From positions 123,623 to 187,622 of the forward strand of contig NZ_LANJ01000047.1 in assembly GCF_000971295.1 (NCBI RefSeq): DNA of 64,000 nucleotides, in the 5' to 3' direction. The position numbers and the translations under genes were made by a program. Under the pieces are notes generated by a model. That model did not search any database, had not been told where the DNA came from, and was given only the letters and a program-made list of their open reading frames with translations. The stretch comes from Devosia epidermidihirudinis. GTDB lineage: Bacteria > Pseudomonadota > Alphaproteobacteria > Rhizobiales > Devosiaceae. Of this stretch, positions 47,091-55,018 are shown one piece after another (positions within the stretch are counted from its first letter, which is position 1; each line of letters opens with the position of its first letter).

Positions 47091-47741
47091 CTAACGTACT
47101 GATTTCTCACGAAGATTTGACAGGGTGAGAAGCACACCGCTCGGGTCGGTGTCGCTTCTGTCTATTAACACATCGTGAATCCAATGCGTACCCGATTCGG
47201 CCAGTTCTTCAACATGTTCCCGCCCTTTGTGCAGAATTGCCCGGGTTTCCGGGCCAAAGAACGGCGCCATCCAGGCACACAATTGCGGGAGCGAGGCCAA
47301 GGCGCGCGACGTGATCACATCCGGCACCGGTGTTTCACGTGAATCAATTTGATCCGTGCGCGATCCTTCAACGGTGACCAGAAGCCCAAGCTCTCGGGCG
47401 ACAGTCCTAAGGAAGCTGACCTTCCTGCCATTTGGCTCGACCAGGGTGAAGTGGGCCGGTGTACCCTTCAATGCAATCGCCAAGGGAAGCGCGGGGAAAC
47501 CGCCACCGCTGCCAATGTCGAGAAAAACCTGATCCGTCGACCGCAGCAGCCTCAGGACCTGAAGGCTATCGGCAAAGTGGCGGGTCCAAACATCATCCAG
47601 TGTTTCACGTGAAACAAGATTCTGTACGACCTGCCATTTGCGCAGGAGCTGGGCATAAGATTCCAGATCCGCAGCAACCTCCGCCAGCGGTCGATGGAAA
47701 TAGGCCTCGTATGGAAAGATGCTATCGTAAATCTCAGGCAT
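47091..47741 (-). CDS. rsmG: 16S rRNA G527 methyltransferase RsmG
   Basis: RsmG (GidB) methylates G527 of 16S rRNA. The 216-residue protein has the Rossmann motif VFLDIGSGGGFPALPLAI near residue 75, preceded by NLVSRETLDDVWTRHFADSL. Two parS sites lie inside the gene; they encode the VSRET and DSRET segments. Its ATG overlaps the mnmG stop by one base, giving the usual mnmG-rsmG-parA-parB order. Confidence 0.97.
   Translation of the reverse strand: MPEIYDSIFPYEAYFHRPLAEVAADLESYAQLLRKWQVVQNLVSRETLDDVWTRHFADSLQVLRLLRSTDQVFLDIGSGGGFPALPLAIALKGTPAHFTLVEPNGRKVSFLRTVARELGLLVTVEGSRTDQIDSRETPVPDVITSRALASLPQLCAWMAPFFGPETRAILHKGREHVEELAESGTHWIHDVLIDRSDTDPSGVLLTLSNLREKSVR
47331..47346. promoter_or_regulatory. 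parS site 2 (inside rsmG)
   Basis: TGTTTCACGTGAATCA, one mismatch from the palindromic consensus in the right arm. It lies within rsmG coding sequence and encodes part of DSRET. Confidence 0.85.
47601..47616. promoter_or_regulatory. parS site 3 (inside rsmG)
   Basis: TGTTTCACGTGAAACA, the perfect 16-base parS palindrome. It lies within rsmG coding sequence and encodes the VSRET segment, a combination known from other bacteria whose parS lies in gidB. Confidence 0.97.
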
Positions 47742-49603
47742 TAACTCGCCTTGCGCATTTCGCCACGGCGAATGACCGCAAGCAGAAGGGTGATGGCTGC
47801 AGGCGTCATACCATCCATGGCTTGGGCCTGCGCAATTGTCTGGGGGCGGAGTTGCTCCAGTTTGGACCGCAGTTCCATGGAAAGCCCTGGAATAACTGCA
47901 TAATCCAGCGTCTCGGGGATGGTCTTCTGCTCATCACGGCGAACCGCGTCGATGTCGCCCTTCTGGCGGTCAAGATAGACGGCATACTGAGCGTCAACGA
48001 TCAACTGTTCGATGATCTGCGGCTTAATCTCGGCAATCTCGGGCCAGAGGCGGATGGTATCGTCCGTCGTGATATCCGGGTAGGACAAGAGATCGAAGGC
48101 CGAGCGGATCTTGCCATCTTCGTTGACTGGGATCCCAGCCTTCCGCGCGACCGTCGGTGAGGCCGTCAACGATGTGAGCAGCGCCCTACCCTGTGACAGC
48201 GCCGAGGCCTTGGTCTGATAGAGTTCAGCTCGTTCCTCATGAACAAGGCCAGTGTCGATGCCGACTGGCGTCAACCTCTGGTCAGCATTGTCAGCGCGCA
48301 GGTGCAGCCGGAATTCAGCGCGGGAGGTGAACATGCGATAGGGCTCGGAGACGCCGCGCGTCACCAGATCATCCACCATCACCCCGAGATAGCTCTCGGT
48401 ACGCGACAGCACGATTGCCTCGCGTCCAGTGGACGCAAGGGCCGCATTGGCACCGGCCAACAGACCCTGAGCGCCTGCCTCTTCATATCCGGTTGTGCCG
48501 TTGATCTGACCGGCAAGGTAAAGCCCTGGCTGGCGCTTGACCTCGAGCGTGGCGCGCAGTTCGCGCGGATCAACATAGTCATACTCAATGGCATAGCCGG
48601 GGCGGACAATGCGCACATTCTCCAGGCCCGGCATGGATTCGAGGAACGCCTGCTGCACATCGGCCGGCAACGAGGTCGAAAGGCCGTTGGGATAGATCGT
48701 CGTGTCGTCGAGCCCTTCGGGCTCTAGAAAAATCTGATGGCTGTCGCGATCTGCAAAGCGAACAACCTTATCTTCAATTGATGGACAATAGCGCGGGCCG
48801 CGGCTTTGGATACGGCCAGAATACATTGCCGAACGATGCAGATTGTCGCTGATGATCCGATGGGTGTCTGCAGTTGTGCGCGTGATGTGGCAACTGACCT
48901 GCGGCGTGGTAATTGCGGCGGTCAGTGCTGAGAAGGGTTCAGGTGGTGTGTCACCCGGTTGTTCTTCCAGAACCGAGAAATCAATGCTGCTGCCGTCAAG
49001 GCGCGCCGGAGTGCCGGTCTTGAGACGGCCGAGGCGAAGGCCGAGCGCTTCGAGGCGGGTGGAAAGACCCAGGACAGGCTTTTCGCCAACGCGTCCGGCT
49101 GGGGTGGTGATCTCTCCACTATGGATGAGCCCCCGCAGGAAGGTGCCAGTGGTGAGGACAACCGCCTTCGTACCAAAGCGACGACCGTCGAGCAGAACGA
49201 CGCCACTGACGACACCATTGCTGACCTCAATATCATCGACTTCGCCTTCGATGACGTCGAGATTGACTTGCGCCGTGATCGCCGCCTGCATGGCATTGCG
49301 ATATAGCTTGCGGTCAGCCTGCGCCCGGGGGCCGCGCACCGCTGGACCCTTGCGGCGGTTCAGCACGCGGAACTGAATGCCGGCGGCGTCGGCAACGCGA
49401 CCCATCAGGCCATCGAGGGCGTCGATTTCGCGTACGAGGTGACCTTTGCCTAGTCCACCGATAGCGGGGTTGCAGCTCATCTCACCGATGGTCGCGAATT
49501 TGTGGGTGATCAGCGCGGTCGGAACGCCCAGACGCGCCGATGCGGCCGCGGCTTCACAGCCGGCGTGACCGCCTCCAACGACGATGACTGCATAGTCGGT
49601 CAT
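47741..49603 (-). CDS. mnmG: tRNA uridine-5-carboxymethylaminomethyl modification enzyme MnmG
   Basis: MnmG with MnmE modifies U34 of several tRNAs. The 620-residue FAD protein begins with the dinucleotide motif VVGGGHAGCEAAAASARLG, has the GidA signature GPRAQADRKLYRNAMQ near residue 90 and PGYAIEYDYVDPRELRATLE near 340, and ends in a helical MnmE-binding domain. It overlaps rsmG by one base. mnmE lies upstream across a gap holding two parS-like sites. Confidence 0.98.
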   Translation of the reverse strand: MTDYAVIVVGGGHAGCEAAAASARLGVPTALITHKFATIGEMSCNPAIGGLGKGHLVREIDALDGLMGRVADAAGIQFRVLNRRKGPAVRGPRAQADRKLYRNAMQAAITAQVNLDVIEGEVDDIEVSNGVVSGVVLLDGRRFGTKAVVLTTGTFLRGLIHSGEITTPAGRVGEKPVLGLSTRLEALGLRLGRLKTGTPARLDGSSIDFSVLEEQPGDTPPEPFSALTAAITTPQVSCHITRTTADTHRIISDNLHRSAMYSGRIQSRGPRYCPSIEDKVVRFADRDSHQIFLEPEGLDDTTIYPNGLSTSLPADVQQAFLESMPGLENVRIVRPGYAIEYDYVDPRELRATLEVKRQPGLYLAGQINGTTGYEEAGAQGLLAGANAALASTGREAIVLSRTESYLGVMVDDLVTRGVSEPYRMFTSRAEFRLHLRADNADQRLTPVGIDTGLVHEERAELYQTKASALSQGRALLTSLTASPTVARKAGIPVNEDGKIRSAFDLLSYPDITTDDTIRLWPEIAEIKPQIIEQLIVDAQYAVYLDRQKGDIDAVRRDEQKTIPETLDYAVIPGLSMELRSKLEQLRPQTIAQAQAMDGMTPAAITLLLAVIRRGEMRKAS

Positions 49604-49635
49604 GTGTTCAATCTCCGCGCTGCGTTTTAGGGTAA

Positions 49636-49651
49636 TGTTTCACGTGAATCA
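49636..49651. promoter_or_regulatory. parS site 4 (mnmG-mnmE gap)
   Basis: TGTTTCACGTGAATCA, the same one-mismatch variant as site 2. It lies upstream of the mnmG start in the short mnmG-mnmE gap. Confidence 0.88.
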
Positions 49652-49672
49652 ATTCGCGCCCGCGCAAGGCGG

Positions 49673-49688
49673 TGTTTCACGTGAATCA
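49673..49688. promoter_or_regulatory. parS site 5 (mnmE 3' end)
   Basis: TGTTTCACGTGAATCA, the same variant as sites 2 and 4. Its right end overlaps the mnmE stop codon (49,686-49,688). Sites 4 and 5 are 37 bases apart. Confidence 0.88.
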
Positions 49689-50981
49689 TTTGCCGATGCA
49701 GAAACTTGCAAACAGTCGGTCGAGTACGCGTTCAGCATCCATGCGCCCCACCAGGCGCTCGAGCGATTGTGATGTCAGTCGCAGGCTCTCGGCGGCGAGT
49801 TCCGGCATAGCCAGCTGGCGTACTGCAGCATCGAGCCCGTGTAGCGCTTCTTCGAGGGCCAGTCTGTCGCGTTCGCGGCTCAAGAGGCCGGGTTCCCCAG
49901 AGCCAAGGTCTTTGCCCATATCGGCCAGCCTGGTGAGGAGTGCACTAATCCCTGCCCCTGTCTTGACTGATACGGTCAGATCACTGGGTGCGCTTTGGAT
50001 GGCGAGGTCGGTCTTGGTGGCGATACGCAGTATTGGCGTCGTGGTTTTGATGCGATCGATATCAGCGATATCGGGTGCGGTTAGCCAGAGCACAATATCG
50101 GCCTGCTCGATGGCCAGTTTGGCGCGGCGAACACCCTCGGCTTCGGCCTTGCTATCGGTTTCGCGCAGCCCCGCCAGATCGAGCAGGATGAACAATTGCC
50201 CGCCAATGTCTAACGGGACTTCACGGACATCGCGGGTGGTCCCTGCCTCTTCAGTGACGATGGCCACGTCGGATTTGGACAGTGCATTGAGGAGGCTGGA
50301 TTTGCCGGCATTCGGCGCACCGGCCAGGGCGACGCGAATACCCTCGCGGATAACCCGCCCGTGCTCGACCGAGGCATGCGCCTCGGTAATGTCGGCATGG
50401 AGGTTTTCAATCTTGTGACCGAAATCTGCAGGTAAGGCGTCTTCCACATCACCTTCATCGGAGAAGTCGAGACGGGCTTCTATTTCTGCGCGCAGATCCA
50501 ACAGTTGGTCCCGCCAACCATCGATACGCGTGGTCAATCCACCTTCGAATCGCGCGAGCGCCTGACGGCGTTGGTTCTCGGTTTCGGCATCAAGAAGATC
50601 GCCAAGACCTTCAATTTCAACCAGGTCCAGCTTGCCGTTCTCAAAAGCCCGTCGCGTGAATTCCCCAGCCTCAGCCAGGCGCGCGCCGTGATTGACGACG
50701 AGGCGGAGAATGGCCCGAACGCCGGCGGGGGAGCCGTGAACCTGGAGTTCAGCACAGTGTTCGCCGGTAAAGCTGTGGGGGGCCGGGAAATAGGCCACGA
50801 GGCCTCGGTCCAACAACGAGTCCGTGCCGATCGGGCGGAGCACCAGTTTGCGGGGTTCTGGAATTGCCCCAGCGACAGCCACCAGAATGCTTGGAACGTC
50901 GGGACCCGATAGACGGATCACGGCGACGCCGGATGGCGTTGTCCCAGAGGACAGCGCCACAATTGTATCGCCCGACCGCAT
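49686..50981 (-). CDS. mnmE: tRNA modification GTPase MnmE
   Basis: MnmE (TrmE) is the GTPase partner of MnmG. The 431-residue protein has the N-terminal tetrahydrofolate-binding domain (TIVALSSGTTPSGVAVIRLSG), a GTPase domain with P loop ALAGAPNAGKSSLLNALS near residue 220 and DLAGLRETD, and the invariant C-terminal CIGK. The parS site 5 overlaps its stop. Confidence 0.97.
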   Translation of the reverse strand: MRSGDTIVALSSGTTPSGVAVIRLSGPDVPSILVAVAGAIPEPRKLVLRPIGTDSLLDRGLVAYFPAPHSFTGEHCAELQVHGSPAGVRAILRLVVNHGARLAEAGEFTRRAFENGKLDLVEIEGLGDLLDAETENQRRQALARFEGGLTTRIDGWRDQLLDLRAEIEARLDFSDEGDVEDALPADFGHKIENLHADITEAHASVEHGRVIREGIRVALAGAPNAGKSSLLNALSKSDVAIVTEEAGTTRDVREVPLDIGGQLFILLDLAGLRETDSKAEAEGVRRAKLAIEQADIVLWLTAPDIADIDRIKTTTPILRIATKTDLAIQSAPSDLTVSVKTGAGISALLTRLADMGKDLGSGEPGLLSRERDRLALEEALHGLDAAVRQLAMPELAAESLRLTSQSLERLVGRMDAERVLDRLFASFCIGK

Positions 50982-51030
50982 GGCGATCAGGCGCGAGCAA
51001 GGGCGGCGAAAGTGTGCGCGCCCTGTGCCA

Positions 51031-52296
51031 TCAGGTGTTCATCGAATCGAAGAAGTCGGAATTGGTCTTGGTCTGACGAACCTTGTCGACCAGGAATTCC
51101 ATCGCATCGATCGTGCCCATTGGGTTGAGGATACGACGCAGGACATACATCTTCTTGAGCGTATCGCCTTCGACCAGCAGCTCTTCCTTGCGGGTACCGG
51201 ACTTGGTGATGTCCAGCGCGGGGAAGATGCGCTTGTCGGCGACCTTGCGGTCAAGGATGATTTCCGAGTTACCGGTGCCTTTGAATTCTTCAAAGATCAC
51301 TTCGTCCATGCGCGAACCAGTATCGATCAGCGCCGTAGAAATGATGGTCAGCGAACCGCCGTCTTCGATATTGCGGGCAGCACCGAAGAAACGCTTTGGA
51401 CGCTGCAGCGCGTTGGCATCAACACCACCGGTGAGCACCTTGCCGGAGCTTGGAACAACGGTGTTGTAGGCGCGGCCGAGACGGGTGATCGAGTCGAGCA
51501 GAATGACAACGTCGCGCTTGTGTTCGACCAGGCGCTTGGCCTTTTCGATCACCATTTCCGCGACCTGAACGTGGCGCGATGCTGGCTCGTCAAAGGTCGA
51601 AGAAATAACTTCGCCCTTCACCGAGCGCTGCATGTCGGTGACTTCCTCGGGCCGCTCGTCGATGAGCAGCACGATGAGATAGCACTCAGGGTGATTGGTC
51701 GCGATCGACTGTGCAATATTCTGCAACAGTACGGTTTTACCGGTACGTGGCGGCGCAACAATCAGTGCGCGCTGGCCCTTGCCCAGTGGAGCGACCAGAT
51801 CGAGCAGACGGGCCGAACGATCCTTGATGGTCGGATCGGGCAGCTCCATGCGGAGGCGCTCTTCTGGGTAAAGCGGGGTCAGGTTGTCGAAGTTGACCTT
51901 GTGGCGAACTGCCTCTGGATCTTCGAAATTGATGGTGGAGACCTTGAGCAGCGCGAAGTAGCGCTCGCCATCCTTGGGAGAGCGGATTTCGCCCTCAACC
52001 GTGTCGCCGGTACGCAGGCCGAAACGGCGAATCTGGGAGGGGCTGACATAGATGTCGTCTGGACCGGGCAGGTAGTTTGCGTCCGGGGAGCGCAGGAACC
52101 CAAAGCCGTCTGGAAGAACTTCGACCACACCTTCACCGGTGATGTCGATATCCTGGGCGGCGAGCTCCTTGAGGATGGCAAACATCAATTCCTGTTTGCG
52201 CATGGTCGATGCATTCTCGACCTCGTGTTCTTCTGCGAACACCAGCAATTCGGCCGGAGACTTGGCCTTGAGCTCGCTGAGCTTCATATTCTGCAT
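51031..52296 (-). CDS. rho: Transcription termination factor Rho
   Basis: Rho is the hexameric RNA helicase that ends untranslated transcripts. The 421-residue protein has the N-terminal RNA-binding fold (GFGFLRSPDANYLPGPDDIYVSPSQ), Walker A LIVAPPRTGKTVLLQ near residue 180, DERPEEVTDMQRSV with the catalytic region, and the Q/R loop LTGGVDANALQRPKRFFG. The start MQNMKLSEL fits relatives. Its length is typical for alphaproteobacteria. hemJ lies 186 bases upstream. Confidence 0.98.
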   Translation of the reverse strand: MQNMKLSELKAKSPAELLVFAEEHEVENASTMRKQELMFAILKELAAQDIDITGEGVVEVLPDGFGFLRSPDANYLPGPDDIYVSPSQIRRFGLRTGDTVEGEIRSPKDGERYFALLKVSTINFEDPEAVRHKVNFDNLTPLYPEERLRMELPDPTIKDRSARLLDLVAPLGKGQRALIVAPPRTGKTVLLQNIAQSIATNHPECYLIVLLIDERPEEVTDMQRSVKGEVISSTFDEPASRHVQVAEMVIEKAKRLVEHKRDVVILLDSITRLGRAYNTVVPSSGKVLTGGVDANALQRPKRFFGAARNIEDGGSLTIISTALIDTGSRMDEVIFEEFKGTGNSEIILDRKVADKRIFPALDITKSGTRKEELLVEGDTLKKMYVLRRILNPMGTIDAMEFLVDKVRQTKTNSDFFDSMNT

Positions 52297-52462
52297 GTAG
52301 CGGATGACCCTTCAGGGAAATCAGAATCGTCGAATAGGCGATATTTGGGAGGGATAGAGCACCGCGCAGCGACCGGGCGGTCAGCCAAAATAGGGGGTGC
52401 TTTCAAAATCACATAGCGTGATCCGCTGGCAGTTTCAAGAACCAAACCACCAGCGAACCCAC

Positions 52463-52478
52463 AGATTCACGTGAAACA
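52463..52478. promoter_or_regulatory. parS site 6 (downstream of hemJ)
   Basis: AGATTCACGTGAAACA, on the minus strand TGTTTCACGTGAATCT, two mismatches from consensus. It sits five bases beyond the hemJ stop, in the hemJ-rho gap, and is the site nearest the proposed origin (about 1.5 kb). Confidence 0.8.
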
Positions 52479-52482
52479 GGAC

Positions 52483-52905
52483 TTAGAAGGGTTTCACGAT
52501 AACCGCGATCACGATCACGATCAGCAGCACGGTCGGCACCTCATTGAGGATGCGGAAGTACTTCTGGGTCCGGATATTGCGGTCTTCCTTGAAGGCGCGC
52601 AGCGAACTGCCGAGCATGCCGTGAACACCCGACATGGCGATAACAGCCACCGCCTTGACCCAGGGCCAGCCGGCGCTCCAGTCGACCATGCCGAGATGGA
52701 TCATCCACAGACCGAAGACCCAGGTGGCGATCATGGCCGGGGTGGTGATGCCCCGATAGAGTCGGCGCTCCATCACCTTGAACGTCTCGGACTTGTCCGA
52801 ACCAATCTCGGTGACCGCATGATAAACGAACAGACGCGGCAGGTAGAACATGCCTGCCATCCAGCAGACGACCGAAATGACGTGTAGCGCCTTGACCCAT
52901 TCCAT
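52483..52905 (-). CDS. hemJ: Protoporphyrinogen oxidase HemJ
   Basis: HemJ oxidises protoporphyrinogen IX in haem synthesis. The 140-residue membrane protein has four hydrophobic segments and the family pattern WVKALHVISVVCWMAGMFYLPRLFVYHA at the N terminus, including the conserved histidine, then MERRLYRGITTPAM and GSSLRAFKEDRN. hemE is 32 bases upstream on the same strand, so both haem genes are likely cotranscribed. Confidence 0.93.
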   Translation of the reverse strand: MEWVKALHVISVVCWMAGMFYLPRLFVYHAVTEIGSDKSETFKVMERRLYRGITTPAMIATWVFGLWMIHLGMVDWSAGWPWVKAVAVIAMSGVHGMLGSSLRAFKEDRNIRTQKYFRILNEVPTVLLIVIVIAVIVKPF

Positions 52906-52937
52906 GGTGTCGAACTCCTCAACAGTTCAGCGGCGGT

Positions 52938-53972
52938 TTAACCGGCTTTGACCAGTTCGACCAGTCGGGCAACGTGGGCAATCGGCGTTTCCGGCACGAT
53001 GCCATGGCCCAGATTGAAAATATGCGGGCGGTTGGCGAAGGTTGAAATGATCTCGCGCGCCCGGTCTTCCATCTGAGCCCCACCAGCGACGAGCCGCAGC
53101 GGATCAAGATTGCCCTGCACCGGCACATGGCCTGGCAGGTGCCCGTCGGCAAAGCTGGGCGGGGTGGCGTAATCGAGACCCACCGCGTTGACCCCGGTGG
53201 CCGCAACATAGGCCGCGATATTGGCCGCAGCGCCGCGGGGAAAGCCAATGATCGGGGCATTAGGCACGCGCGCCCGCACACCCTCAACGATCCGCCGGTT
53301 TGGCTCGATGACACGCTCCTGGAAAGCCCAGTCGTCGAGATTGAGCGCCCAGCTTTCAAACAGCTGCACGACATCCGCGCCCGCTTCAAACTGAGCCACC
53401 AGATAGTTGATGCTGGTTTCGACAAGAATATCGATCAGCTTGGCAAAGGCCTCGGGATGCTGCAGCGCAAACAGGCGTGCCGCTGCTTGATCGGGCGATC
53501 CCCGACCGCCGATCATATAGGTCGCCACGGTCCAGGGAGAGCCACAGAAGCCGATCAGGGTCTTGTTGGGTGCCAGTGCTGCTCTCACCCGACGCACGGT
53601 CTCAAGGACCGGCGCCAGATGATCGAGAGCCCCTTCCACTCCTAGCCCATGGATGCTCTCAGCCGTCACCGGCTCCAGCAATGGACCTTCGCCAGTGGCA
53701 AAGCGCACGGCCTGGCCAAGCGCATCTGGGATGACCAGAATGTCTGAGAACAGGATCGCAGCGTCGAGATCGAAACGACGAAGGGGCTGCAGGGTGACTT
53801 CCGTCGCCAGTTCTGGCGTGTAGCAGAGCTCGAGGAAGTCTTTCGCCTTGGTGCGCAGTTCGCGATATTCAGGCAGGTAGCGTCCAGCCTGACGCATGAT
53901 CCAGATCGGTGGACGTTCCTGACGTTGTCCGAGCACTGTGGCGAGAAGTGGCTTGGTGGTTCCCACGGTCAC
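52938..53972 (-). CDS. hemE: Uroporphyrinogen decarboxylase
   Basis: HemE decarboxylates uroporphyrinogen III to coproporphyrinogen III. The 344-residue product has PPIWIMRQAGRYLPEYRELR with the substrate-binding arginine near residue 25, AAILFSDILVIPDALG near 72 with the catalytic aspartate region, and GFCGSPWTVATYMI near 140. I favour GTG 53,972 because GAAGGG lies nine bases upstream; a TTG at 53,990 is also open. It is the classic alphaproteobacterial left border of oriC. Confidence 0.96.
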   Translation of the reverse strand: MTVGTTKPLLATVLGQRQERPPIWIMRQAGRYLPEYRELRTKAKDFLELCYTPELATEVTLQPLRRFDLDAAILFSDILVIPDALGQAVRFATGEGPLLEPVTAESIHGLGVEGALDHLAPVLETVRRVRAALAPNKTLIGFCGSPWTVATYMIGGRGSPDQAAARLFALQHPEAFAKLIDILVETSINYLVAQFEAGADVVQLFESWALNLDDWAFQERVIEPNRRIVEGVRARVPNAPIIGFPRGAAANIAAYVAATGVNAVGLDYATPPSFADGHLPGHVPVQGNLDPLRLVAGGAQMEDRAREIISTFANRPHIFNLGHGIVPETPIAHVARLVELVKAG

Positions 53973-54159
53973 TGTTCTGATCCCTTCCAAACCCCTGAAA
54001 AGACTCTTTGTCTTAGTATCTTCATTATCATTGCGGTGTTTTGCTTGAATTCATGGCGATCCACAATCGGGACCTGTGGCGGCACAAGCGCGCATCCAAA
54101 AGTAAACGAGGTGTTAATTCAGACTCTGGTAACCTTCGTTAACGGCGCGTTCATAAGAG

Positions 54160-54174
54160 TTAACGAGAGATTAA
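54160..54174. promoter_or_regulatory. CtrA binding site TTAA-N7-TTAA at the origin
   Basis: TTAA at 54,160-54,163, seven bases, then TTAA at 54,171-54,174: the exact CtrA consensus. Extra TTAA half sites lie 21 and 46 bases upstream, close to helical phase. In Caulobacter, CtrA bound at the origin blocks replication. Confidence 0.75.
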
Positions 54175-54180
54175 CCCGAC

Positions 54181-54205
54181 GACTCCCGAGTCAACGATTC
54201 GAATC
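54181..54205. promoter_or_regulatory. Cluster of four GANTC (CcrM) methylation sites
   Basis: GACTC (54,181), GAGTC (54,188), GATTC (54,196) and GAATC (54,201) occur within 25 bases, covering all four central bases. The first two form an inverted repeat and the last two the palindrome GATTCGAATC. Three further GANTC sites in the gap are at 54,002, 54,122 and 54,355. Confidence 0.85.
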
Positions 54206-54412
54206 CTGCTGTGCAAAAACGCTTGGCGAGCCGGGTAACCAGAAACTGACTTATCCCCAGAGCTATCCCAAGCCCCCTCCAAGCCACCCCCGGGGCCAGG
54301 CTGTTAATGTTTTAATGACCAAGTCGAACAAGTTTGACGAAACGCAAAAGTCATGAGTCATTATCACAGCCCGGGCTTGAGCTGTGGATGACAGTGTGGA
54401 AAACATGGTCCC

Positions 54413-55018
54413 ATGTTGATCCTTGCATCCCAGAGCACCACCCGCAAAGCCCTGCTAGAGCAGGCCGGACTGGTGTTTTCCACCGCACCGGCTGACCTCG
54501 ACGAGCGAGCCATCGAAACCGCCGCAATCGAGGCTGGCGGTGATGGTCGCGACGTCGCGCTCTTGCTCGCCCAGGCCAAGGCGAGTGCCATCGCGGCGCT
54601 CCATCCGGGCGCCTTTGTGATCGGGGCCGACCAGACCCTGGCTTTGGGCACTGAGCTTTTGCACAAGCCATCCAGCCGCGACGATGCTGTGGCACAACTG
54701 GACCGTCTGGCCGGCAAGACCCATCGTCTGCATGCCGCGGTGGCTTTGGTGCAGGATGGCGACATCCTGTGGTCCGATATCCAGACGGCCGAGCTGACTA
54801 TGCGCAGCTTTACCGAGGCCGAACGGGACGACGTACTGGACCGTGAAGGCGATACCATTCTGTCGTCGGTTGGCGGCTATCGTCTCGAGGGGCCATCGAT
54901 CCGTCTCTTCGAAACGGTATCGGGCGACTACTTCACCATTCTGGGTCTGCCGCTGCTGCCATTGCTGGAAGCGCTGCGCAGCTTTGCCCCCGAGACGCTG
55001 GCGAGAACCACTCCGTGA
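54413..55018 (+). CDS. maf: Maf family nucleotide pyrophosphatase
   Basis: Maf/YceF proteins hydrolyse non-canonical nucleotides. The 201-residue protein starts MLILASQSTTRKALLEQAGL, slightly unlike the usual SPRR but normal for the alphaproteobacterial branch. It has FVIGADQTLALG near residue 68, SVGGYRLEGPSIRLFETVSGDYF near 150 and ILGLPLLPLLEAL. Its start codon directly borders the origin and lies 10 bases after a DnaA-like box. It begins maf-aroE-coaE-dnaQ. Confidence 0.93.
   Translation: MLILASQSTTRKALLEQAGLVFSTAPADLDERAIETAAIEAGGDGRDVALLLAQAKASAIAALHPGAFVIGADQTLALGTELLHKPSSRDDAVAQLDRLAGKTHRLHAAVALVQDGDILWSDIQTAELTMRSFTEAERDDVLDREGDTILSSVGGYRLEGPSIRLFETVSGDYFTILGLPLLPLLEALRSFAPETLARTTP

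Larger units (their letters stand above)
53973..54412. other. Probable chromosomal replication origin (oriC), hemE-maf gap
   Basis: This is the longest core gap near parAB. It lies next to hemE, as in Caulobacter and Sinorhizobium. It has degenerate DnaA boxes: CGATCCACA at 54,057, TTATCCCCA at 54,251, TTATCACAG at 54,361, and the minus-strand TCATCCACA at 54,383 and TTTTCCACA at 54,395. It has a perfect CtrA site at 54,160-54,174 and seven GANTC sites. TTAA occurs at 54,114, 54,139, 54,160, 54,171, 54,304 and 54,312. Genes run outward on both sides. No real gene is inside. Confidence 0.85.

Noticed and set aside
54190..54215. GATTCGAATCC looks like a tRNA T-loop
   Set aside because: The bases on either side cannot form the five-pair T stem, and no acceptor or anticodon arm is present; the GANTC cluster accounts for it.
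53925..54356. A 143-codon plus-strand ORF across the hemE-maf gap
   Set aside because: It runs through the proposed origin, overlaps hemE's start, and has a composition unlike any protein. The replication motifs explain the region better.
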